From NCBI RefSeq assembly GCF_035083965.1, contig NC_089732.1, positions 7,007,383-7,071,382 of the forward strand: a stretch of DNA of 64,000 nucleotides. The letters run 5' to 3'. Source of the stretch: Branchiostoma lanceolatum. Its lineage: Eukaryota > Chordata > Leptocardii > Amphioxiformes > Branchiostomatidae. The notes under the pieces were generated by a model, which saw only the letters and a list, made by a program, of their open reading frames with translations, searched no databases and had not been told where the DNA came from. A program made the translations under genes and the position numbers. Shown here in pieces: positions 13,501-25,500 of this stretch. Every line of letters begins with the position of its first letter. Positions within the stretch are counted from its first letter, which is position 1.

Positions 13501-16500
13501 TGTTGCTCCTCTTCTGTGGTGCTATCAGGGGGAGGTGTGGCATGACCTGAAGCAAGGAGAGCACGTACTTTCAACTGGATATATCTAAAGGTCATCATGA
13601 GATTATACATTTCTCAATGACAATAAACACACAACAGTTTTTGATTCTTGTTCCTTATGTGGACAGTTTAGAGGAAGGGCTAGCAACCCCTCCCTGTAAA
13701 AAAAATATACCCTGCTACAGAAACAGCAAGGAAGTTCTGCTGCAGTACCATAGCAAGCCACTAGGGGGCCCAAAATCTAATCATTTAGAGGTCTCAAGAA
13801 GACCTACCCACATATCAAGTATGAAGACAATCCATCAAGGCTTTCTCGAGTTATCGTGTTTACAGACACAAACACACGAACACTGACAAAAACATAGCCT
13901 TCTCGGCGAAGGTAATTACTGAACAACATTATAGCAATGTGGACAGTTCATATTAGGATGATAAGATGGTCTCACCTGTCAGTTCTAATTCTACCTGCAC
14001 CTGGTATGAGACCAGGTTGTTCTTGTCGTAGATACCAGTGCCCTCCCAGTCTGGAGCTTCTGGGATCCGACTTCTCAGGTCATTCACCCCAAGCTGAATA
14101 GAGGATATCCTCCTTCAGAAAGGAAAAAGACAATGTGTTGAGTTTAACTTTAAGGACAAGCATTTATCTAACATTGATGCAGGCTGTAATCTATCAGTGA
14201 GGGGTATTATGAGCATCATTATTGGCAAAACAGTTCTTTCCTTGGTCTTCACAAACAGAAGTAATTAAGAAAAAGAACTGATACACTCAGCATCTACATG
14301 TAATATGTTTAAAGTCTGCAATTCTGCAAGCCATTGATGAAAGTTAAAGTATCCCAGACATCTTGATAAGACGCATAGGGGTGGCGCCCATCTCCATTTC
14401 AGTAGCCCTTAGGCCACACATTTGTGCAAGTCACTACAGCAGGGGGCTAGTCCGCTGGTAGTGATGTGTGTAAGTTAACAACCATACTCTTTCCCAAATG
14501 CTCAGTGCTAAGCAGAGAAAGCAGTATGTACCATTTTTTACCAGTCTTTGGTATGACCCGGCCGGGAATCAAACTCATCAAAATGCATCACACCCACCTG
14601 TACGATGGCACTCCTATCTGGTCTTCAGGATCATCAGTTGCCTCAATCTCTTCAGACATGGATTCTTGATGTTTGCCATCTTTCTCCAGATCCCTTCTGA
14701 CATCCTCTCTGCTAGAGGTCTTGTAGGAACCGCCGAATATGCTGTCTAATGTGGGAAACTCACTAGAAGAAGTCCTCCTGGTCCACTTTCCATAGATTTC
14801 TTGTGTCTCTTCATCCCCACGGTCTCTTTTAACTCTTCTGGATTCCTTAATCTGTAAACGCCTAAGTTGGCGCTTCAGGTGTCTTCTTGTTTGCTGTGCA
14901 AAGTCAGTTTGTTTGCTGCTCAGGCGTTTTTTCCTGAGGTGGCTTATCAAGTTTCTTTTGCTTCTCTTGCCCATCTTTAGGTTTGTCGCAGGGTGGAACA
15001 TCACATCAGAGTACTGGGGCTCTGAAAAACAAAGTGTCATGGTTTTTCACTTGGCCTTTTCTTCTTCTTGATATGCGTAACCTCAATATGTTGAGGACTC
15101 CGGCATGGGGTGGGGTGGGGCTAAGGGGTACTATTGTTTAGAGGGTGTGGTTGCTATTTTTGTATTTCTGTATCGTATGATTTGGGGGAGCCCATGGTTT
15201 GCAGGCTTCTAGCTCCTCAATGGGCAGATGGCACTCCTCCCTGTATACCACTCTACAGCTTGGTGGCAGCGAATACCCGTAATTCAAGTTACTTATGTTT
15301 ATGGTTTAGGAGAGAAGAAAGCAGTGTAAAATAAACCCTGTACCTTCACTTTCTAACAGGACCTGTTTCCAGTTGGCCTCGCCATAGTTGATTTGCACAC
15401 ACCGTGATGACACATGCCTCAGCTGACACTCAATATCATTTCCACAGTAGCCTGACATCTGGGAATGTTAAAAAATAAGCTCATTAATTAGCAATACAAT
15501 TGACTCACTCAGTCACTGAGAAGGATAAAATCAACATTTGTTCCAAATTATATCCAATGTATAATATTTCAGTTTATCAAGTTGTTGAACAAGAACAACT
15601 GTTGGCAATAGTTAGTGTCAGGATTTTGATGTAAGCCATTCTTATGTTTATGATTTTTTTCAATGATGATACATGTGAAAAGAAATATTTCAGCAGAAAA
15701 CACCATCTAAAGGCTCCACCAACATGTCAAACTATCAAAAGGATTCAAATTCCCCCAATAATCCTCAAAGTGGGCTACTTTTATACTGCATATCAATACT
15801 ACATCCAAGTGAAGATTTTTCAGCACCAAGGACATGACCAGCATACATTTCTATAGTCGTCAGCAAATTTCCTTAAATAAGGGGGCAAGCAGGACGTCCT
15901 CAAAAGAAGGGAGGATTCAATAGAACTTCAATGCAAGGAAGACTTTATTTAGAATGATAAAAGGGTGGAAGAAATGTTCCCCAGCCGACCCCTATATGTA
16001 CATACCCTGTTTGTCACCATGGCACTGACACTTTCTTTCACAGAGTCCAAGAGGGTTGGGTTGTTGCACCACAGACTGGACTCATAATACATCTGTATGT
16101 GCTTCAAGGCATCATTAGCCAGCTTTTTACCTACAGGGAGAACAACATTTCAGATATCAGTACAGGTGTACAATGTATATTTTTACACAACTAAGTATGT
16201 CTCCATTATGCTTAACATGACAAATTACAAATAGACTTTTATCGTGAAAAATTGAGATAAAGTTGTTGGTTTGTCTGTGTGTGTTTGTGTGTGTGTTTGT
16301 GTGTGTGTCTGCTGGTGTTTCCGGATTTTTGTAGTCAGCATAGCTCAAGAACCTCTGGATGGATTATGTGGGTAGGTGTTGGAAATACAAAGGACAAGGT
16401 CATTTTGGGCCCCCTGGTATGTGACCTTGGTACTGCAGCAGAACTTCCATTTTTTGTATCTTTTTAATGCCAAAATACATATGACTTCTCTAACAGTTTA

Positions 16501-19500
16501 GTTTTAAGCTGCCACAAACAGATCTACAATTTCTCCTTTGTACAAAACAGTGAGGTTTGTATTCACCTACTTGAGCAGTCAGGCCACCAAGGCTTGTGGT
16601 GTTCTGTAGGGAGCCAGTTGCCTTCCAGGGTGCAGTAGTAGAAGTTTTCAGGCTGGATGGCGAAGCCGTGACTGTTGGAGCAGTGCAGGGTACAGTTGAT
16701 GCCGCGCTCCATGGTGTTACAGTCGCTCTCACCGTACATGGGGTCATCTGGTACATCACACACATGCTCTGTAACAACAGCAGGGAAAACATTGTTATGA
16801 TGTTGTTTAATAATCAACGGCTTGATGAGACCTTTATTCATTGGTATACATTGTAGTTTAAGAAATGCTAGATTAATTCTAACAAGCATCATCAATTTCA
16901 GTAAATTGTAATCTTCTGATCCAAAAAAACATTGCAAAAAGCCTATGTATTTCGTGTAATACTGTATTATACAATGCTAAACTTTTCCTTCAGATTCTAG
17001 TTTTATTATAAGATTCAGTTGCATACATTTGTAAACCAAAAATGAATTGTTTTGTAATGTTATATACTCACAACTCAATATATTTCAAGGCATTCAAGCC
17101 TAGAAGCTAAGAAAGGGGAACAAAGCACAGTTAGTAACTTACGTTGCACATGGACAATGATGTTACAGCTCTTGCTGTTTCCTGCTGTGTCCACTGCTGT
17201 GTAGTTGACAATGGAAGTTCCCCAGGGGAACAGCCCTGGCTCGTGGCTGCGCAGCATCTTTAAAGGCTCCCCCGAGTTATCGGAGAACTGAGGCTCCTCC
17301 CAGCTCACATTGGCCATCCCAGTCTTGGACAGGAACGGTGGGGGAGACCGACACTTGTCTATCACAGGGGGCTGGGTGTCTGGGGGAAAATGAGACTTAC
17401 TGATGAAGGTAAAAATCAGACACCTTAGTACATAGATATTGAGTTTTTCAATTTTAATTTAAAATTTTCTAAAACTCCACACTTCCACACCATCCCCCGC
17501 TTGTTCGCTCCACTCCCTCGCAATGCTTCCCCTCCCAATCTTTTTCTAGAAAAACCTGTGTACCCTATTTGTTACTCATTTACATGTACCGCAAGCAAAC
17601 TACGTATATGGAAGATGATGTCAAAACCAATTGACAGAATTACATTACAAAAAAGTGAACAAACATTTTTCATCATTTTTAGATATTATTCAACTCTGAT
17701 GTTGATTGAAATCCTTGCCATCATCAAATTTCATCATGCCCATAAGATAGCTGGGTGTACCTTTTACCTTTGACAGTGATGATGAAGGTACAGTGTGCCA
17801 CGTTGCCAGACTTGTCCTGTGCTGAGTACGTCACGTTCACCACTCCTATGGAGAACAGTCGCGGAGGCCAGACTGTGGGGACGACAGTGATTGGCACGTC
17901 GTCATCTGCGTTGTCCGTGGCAACAGCGACTGTCCAGGTGACATTGGCACTGTTCTCCCCCTCAGCTGCCTCCGTGGCGATGTCATCGGGGCAGGTGATG
18001 CTGGGAGGGGTGATGTCTAAACAAATGGAAAAGCCAAAACAACATTAAACATAATATTATCTATCTAGTCACCAATCACCAGCAAGTTGAATTGGTTTAC
18101 TGTACTTGCACAGATCTTGTGTTTGTACAGTCTAAAAACCTCCCTGCATGGCATAATGCTTGTCATTCAACAATCAATTTTCAAACGAAACAGTTGGAGA
18201 GGCAAACAGAAGATACAGCTCCATAATGATAAACAACGGTAACATCAGCCCAAACTCATAACTATTTGAAAAGATTACAAGTTAGCTTATGGATATACTA
18301 TCATTGGCCAACACCTCCCTATCAGGACTATAAGCAGGGCAGTAAGGAGGTCTTTAGGGTTAAATGTAAACTGTACAGTTCATACAGAATAAATGCACAC
18401 CAGTATCCAAACTCTGGCTGTGGGATGTAAACGTTATCAGGTCACTTGACCTGTCAGCACAAACAGACTTTCCCTGGGGAGATAGGATAAGTCCTGATGT
18501 TTGTGGTAATGTCTGCAGACAGATGTTTATTCAGCCCTTATCTGAGAACAATTAATTTTGTCAGTGAGGAACACAAGGAGTTCAGCTGTACCTCGTGACT
18601 TCCAACCTACAAATAGCTTATTTTTGTTGAATATTTGAATTGTACTATTCACCGTAATGTACTTGTCTATGGAAATTGTAATGTATGTTTCTTTTATGAA
18701 TAAAGTTTCTTTTTTGATTTATTGAAAATCAAAAAATAGCTTATAATGATAATTTTTTGTGTGAAGAATAATCTATAGCACTTATCTATAGATAGTACTA
18801 GGTTAAAAACTACTGTATTACTATTATGTTTAAATGTACCATAATGAGCACTATAAAGAAGATTAGGTATTTCATAATTCACTACTCTTAGCTTGCAGAC
18901 CCCTTTATACCAGCTGGAAAGAAGGTAACCTACAGTAGCATAGGCTGGGACAACACAGCCCACACACAGACAGGGCAAGAGAAGGGTTAATTGCTTTGAT
19001 GGTAAATCTCACTTCGTTGTCATCACAAACAGACTGGTGGTGGTGGCGGAGACACACCAGCACTGCATCAACACATCCTAGTGTTGTACCCCATTGTCCT
19101 GACAAGCTGGTAAGAAGTCCAGAACATTTAGAGAAAACATGCTTGCAGATATAAGATTTATTTGTAGGCTACATAATAGTCCAACCTGCTTTTGTACACA
19201 TCATTCTGAATGACAGATAAAAAGTTGTACTAAGTATCCTACTTCTTTGTTTATGTTGTAATGAAACCAAAGAAGCAAGTACCAAGAAATAAGATAAAGA
19301 CATTGCTATTGCTAGTGATCATGGTTTACATCATTCAATATTTACAATTTCACAATATGAAAGCTTGCAAATTCATTTCCAGCCGACTACTATTAATCAG
19401 CTTGAATTTGGGGATTCACAGTTCACTATGAAATTGTCAAAACATAGTGTTCAAATCTTTTGTGCAAAAAGGTGTTCTCACAATGGGTGTTTTATATAAT

Positions 19501-22500
19501 GCCTTTTATCTAAACACCCATGATGGTAGTACAAGACATGTCTTTAATCAGTGGTCACAGTTAAGACCTAAGTCTGTAAAATAAAGCTGTCAAGTGTCTG
19601 TACCAGGCGTCAGCTTATCGTCTTGTGTGTAACTGTTACATCTACTCTTCAGCTCAATCACTTAGCAGGTCACTGTGGTACAACATGACCTGTCAATTGT
19701 AACTAGTTAGATACAGGAGAGGGTCACAAAGTGCCAGCACTATTTGTCAACTTAAGATAAGTGAGGTGGCCGTGTAAAGTCTTGCAGACAAAGTTGGTAA
19801 CAGTTTGGAGGAGGGCATAAGACATGTGGCAAACAACGTCCAGAGAGTAAAGCCTCAAGTGATGTGATTTGGATACTCTTGTGTCTTGAGAATATAGAAA
19901 GGACTATAACAGCTGTGATGAAGCAAAAATTGCCTTCCCTTAATAAGAGTCAAAGTCAGAGCATTTGCACCTTTGTTCTTTGCACTCATCTTGAAGAATT
20001 CCTGCCGTGAAATTAATTGCCTTTCACATAAGTGTACATCATTAAGTTTTATGACACTGCAAACAGACAACCATCTAGCCACACAGGCTGTAAAGTCATG
20101 GCTTAGCCCATTACAATGATTTGTTACTCTTGAACAAGTCAATATATCATTCTCAAAACTGAAAACAAGCCTAGGGCCCCCCGATAATAGACACATACCT
20201 TTACAACTTGGTTCTTCTGTCAGGTTATTCCATTCTCCGGTGTTGTTACAGGTAGTGTCTGAAATTCCTTGAAGTTGGAACCCGTCCTCACAGCTGAACT
20301 GACAGGATGCTCCATATGGGACCTTCTTCTTTGTGCAGGGGTTCTTGGGTTGGAGAGACCCATGGGCAGGGGCAGACAGCCTGGGACAGGTGATCACTGG
20401 CAGAGAAAATATCACAAGCGACACTTGATATTTTATATCACCATCGACAGTCAACATTTTGGAAGTGGGTACTGTAATTCACTTTATCTTCACGGTAGCA
20501 AAATTTCACAGCTGAACTTAAAATTCACAGCGGCAGCAAGTGATTTACAGAACGGATGTGTGAGGGAATCATAAATAGTAACAACAGTTTTTTCACGGAT
20601 GATAACTTCATGGTACAGAGGTGACCGTGAAAACCATGAAAATAAAGTTACAGTGAAAGAAACAAGAATGATGATGCATTATAAGCATTACAATATAGCC
20701 AGACCCTGAAGTTGGTGTGTTAAAGGCATGCATGTGTATATATACTAACGGGGGTTGCCCGAACTTCGGACGCGCCCTAACATCGCATGGATTTTTTACT
20801 GATCTTATTTTGCATAAGTACGCCGTGTTTGTGTCCAATGACTAAGCTGATAAGGAAGGTAAATAACCCAAGTTCATGCACATAATTGTCATTTACATTC
20901 AAAACATATGTGTACATATTCATTTCTTGTTTTGTCGAAAAGTAGTATTTTGACAATAATGATGGTAGCGCTGAGTAGAGGGTCACTGCGTAGCTAGACG
21001 GCCCGGCACCTAAATATACGAGCTGTGCCAAGCAGATACATAAGTCACACAGCTATTATACACATAAGAAAAATAACTTCTTAAAACACTAAAAATTTGG
21101 GTCTTTAAGTGTTTGTTGAGAAGAAAACCGACCAAAGAAAAACAACGTAAACATTGCTGTCGTCTGACGACGTTGTTTTCCCGCCATTTTTGGGGGCCGC
21201 GATGGTGGCGAAACGATTCAACGCACAGTTTTGTTACGCTCTAATATGTGATTGATACCGTCTATGAAAAGGAAACTGAATACAGAGATGGCGAAGATAT
21301 TTCCCAATAAGTAGACGGAGTATTGTTGATGTCAGCGGTGTCGTTTATTCGTAATGATTTCGTAAGTCGGGCCGTATTCAATACGTACGTCGGGCCGCGT
21401 AGTAGCCTATTTCCCGTGGAAACATGAACTGGGATGCGCTAGATATAGCCCTTCTCACATGACGTGAGAAGTGCACACAGTCAAAATTTTCCGGTCAAAA
21501 GAAAGCTAGAATATAGCAGACTTCAAGCCTAATTTACATTTCCCTAACTTCATCACTAACTTCCGAAGAGAGCAAAATTACCAAAGCGTAGGAAGTTAGG
21601 CACACTATCTGGCGTAGCACTAAATCAGAAGGTACATTCGTGAAAATGTCTCACAGCGTCTTCCGCATGTAACGCGGAGCATGAAGGGCCCATGAACAGT
21701 ATGAATACATTTTTTGTCCAAGTATGGTCTTTATATGAATGTGTTCAAAATTCATTCATTAAAACATGACCATTCTCTGGCAACCAGCAATGGAGCGCCG
21801 TGAGTTCCAGCGCGTAAAAAAACGTCCGATATTTGGGCACCCCCCGTTAGATGACAAATTCAGATTCATTTTTATCAAATAGCTACACAGGGAAAAGTCA
21901 AGATGGGAAAACATACCTCCACATTCTGCGGGGACGCCGTCCCAGTGTGCAATAGCCAGGCATCTTCTCTTGTGGGACCCGACCAGCTTGTGTCCCGGGG
22001 CACAGGTGAACTTGCAGACTGTCTCAAACGTGTAGTCATCTCGGTCACAGAAGATGGTGCCGTGGCGGGGTGGCAGCAGAGGTTTGCACTTCCGTACTAA
22101 GAACAGCAGAGAGTCAATGCTGTTAAGATTCACTCATACTAGGCGGTCATACTTGTCAATGTATTCCTAGCCGACCATTGAGCAACGACTCAGGTTTACA
22201 TTTTTAATTTTAGGGTCAGTTTTCAAGGCAAGTCCAAGCCAAAGACTCTGCTGACGGTGCCATTACAAATACGTTTAATGTATGTGTATGTATGTGTATG
22301 TCACAAATGGTGACAATTTACGGGGTAGGAAAAAAATTAATGTTTAAGCGCTACAATAAAATCTACTAGTAACAGATTGAAATACTTTCTGCAAATATGT
22401 ACAGGTTTAGATTTAAAAGCTAATTGTGATGTTCTCTTTAAGTTGGTGGCAATGAGAGCCTATAAATACCTTGGGTAAGGCCTACTCTTTTGCATTGATA

Positions 22501-25500
22501 ACTTTGATAACTTTGACCGTGGAGATACATTTGAAGAATCAGGTAGAGTGACCTGGGTGACCCAGGGGTCAAAGGTAAATGCCAGCTTAGAAAGCCACCT
22601 TGTGACCATGAAAGTATGGTTGCCAGTTGTGGCCAGGTGAGTTCTAGAAAGGTAAGTTTAGTTTTCTAAGCTGTATCTTCACAATGAAACACATTGCTTA
22701 AGCCATTTTATGTCTAAAACTGTAGTCTGCTCTAAAATGACACCTGAATTTGCTGAAAACCAACGGTCCGCTGACATGGCTGATAATATATTTTGCACTC
22801 CACTCCCGGCTCAGTGGCCCTTGGTCTGTGCTGAAACTCCTTGTGGCGTGCCAAAATAATCACAACAAATACGCAAAGAGATGCCGCTTTAGGTCAGGGA
22901 GTTGAGGGAATATCTCTACGTCATGGTTCTTGTGTTTACAACTTGATTTTCGAAGGAAGATAACCGCGCCTCGAAAAAGTAACGGGACTGTACGGACAGA
23001 ACTCACTGCCGGTTACAAGTTCATTTTTAGACATACAAACCAAATTAACTCACAAAACTCTGTCAAATTTGTGCCTCCTATCTTACTCCTTTATTTTTGA
23101 CTATCGGATAGACTGGACATACCTAAATGAGGACAACCAAGCCGTCCAAAAGTTGTGTCTTACAGCCCAACATCTTTCCGCCGCCATTTTTGGTCTCCAG
23201 CCGTGCTGGACTGAACCATTACGTCGACCGGGGAGTTTTCCCAAACTTCGGTCGAACAACTCTGTTGAGTGCTCCAGTAAACAGGTAGTAAAGTAAACAA
23301 AGGATTGCCCAGTTTAAAGCTGACTTTGTCTTTATTGAAAGCATCCGCAAAACAAAATGAAACGGTGGAATGAAAATTAAAAGCCATATTTCATGCAAAA
23401 CTTATGCTGACAAATGCACAACACGGTCTCCACGAGGTTTCTGATAAAGGATTCAGAAAGAATAAAAAAGATAGCTAAACAAAAACTAGAGACAGTAGAA
23501 AGCTAACTAGACCTACATTTTCTGTTAGTCTGTGCTTTACGCAACAAGAGCACTATAAAAGCACCTGCATGTAGATACGTGTACTAGTCACTGAGTACTT
23601 TTCGCTTCGAAGATCTCCTAGCCAAGCTAACACTTACCGACACATTTGGCGGGAGAGCCCGTCCACTCCCCGTCCTTGGTGCACAGCCTGAGGTTGTCCC
23701 CCAGCAGATCGTACCCAGGATCACACCGCACGGCGCAGGCCGAGTTGAACACGTTATTACAGATGTCCTGCACGAAGTAGCCGCGTTCAGGCGGTGATAG
23801 GTCAGGACAGGTGACCACTGTGTGAAGGATCGGAAACACAACGTGGTGATCATAACATGCACAATGTACATAGAAGTATTTCTTCGGTCCCATTTCCAAT
23901 CCGGGGCCCGAAAACGAAAAAGAAAAAAATGAATATCAAGAAAGTACACAAGCAGTTTTTTCACATTTTCTGGCTTTTGTTGTCTTTTATGTCATATTTT
24001 TCGTTCCTACAAGCTACCCGGCCGGGCCCCGGATTGGTAAACGGGACCGTAGCATAAGTAAAACTTTTTTTAAATTAAAGTTTCGCATTATATGCACTGA
24101 GTTACAGTTGTAAACTGCAAGGAGTAGCCTCCTTCGCAGACTTCCTATGACAGCGGCGTATATATTGGGGGGGGGGGGGGAGGTTCTCTAAAGGGAGTTG
24201 TGTAGCCAAGGGAGTTGTGTAGCCGAGGGACGGCCGATTGTTGCACATGAAAACATATATAAACGAGCAATTTACGTTCCGTGTCAACCCAGCTTTGTTG
24301 ACGTTTCGGAGACATTTTAAAAGTCAAACGCCCGCAAAAGTTTCCAACTTTCAGTCAAACCCTTCATGCTTATCAAAACACAGGGAGACGGACACCTGCA
24401 ACTGTGGAGAAAAACACTTCAAGGGTCGACAGGGGTCGTTAACTTACACCAGAACTGGCACGCCACTCAAACCCACAAAACATTATGGCGGACAAGAGAC
24501 AAATTGTGTAGTAAGGTATGCCAACACGCAGCCTATGCAACCTTTTTGCCGTCACATTTGAAGCTAAAATTGATGTTGACAAAGGTATGATATCAAGTGA
24601 TTGGTAGAAGTGTCACTATGTCTAGATGTAGTTATAAAGGCTGCTTTGATATATGAGAGGTTGGAGGTCTTTAGATACAAGGGTAACCGTGTCTGGCCTG
24701 ACAGTATTCACTCCATCTCAATCCTGTTGTTAATCATTCCGTCGCTTGTAGACGGAGAAATTATGATTAATGGCCTGTAATATCTGCGGAGTGGTGCCGT
24801 GTGGCGACAAGGCACGTTCCCGGCATACCTTGGCAGTGCCCCCCGCCGTCATCGCGGTACCCAGCCTTGCACCTGCACTGCTGGGTGGATGTAGCTGCCA
24901 GCGGGGTCACGTGGTGCGGGTCCGGACACTTCAGGCAGGTGTTGATGCCGCCAGGTGCGGCCACAGGTTTGTACGTCCCAACAGGGCAGGCTAGAAGAAC
25001 ACAAAACAGCCTGGTGCATCAGCAAATATTTTACTTGTCTCTTCAGACAAAACAGATACACAAGCATTATAAATGGGAAATGATTTCTTTTCCTCTAGGA
25101 GGAACTTACGTTCAAACTATGTGATTGTTATGTATTTGTTAATTTACTAACTGTTTGAGTGTCTTATCAAATATTCTATTTTCCATAATGTACAAGTGGC
25201 GTTGTGTACAACTTGAGTCCGCCGCCACTTTGTCCATTTTATGATATTTGTATTATTTGTTTGTTTTTTTTTAATTAAAAAAAGGTACAGACGCGGAAAA
25301 ACTCTCCGAACAACATGTGGTAATTCTGAGGACTTGCCGCACAAAATTAAAGAAAAACCAAAACATTTCGGTTTGAAATTGTAGGTCATACTGTTACTAC
25401 CGCAGACTCTGCCAGTGGGAATTGTCACTTTCCTAAAGTGCGCGTGTTGTTCCTTGTCTACTCTTATCAAAACATCTATAAAAGGCATCGACTTAACGCC

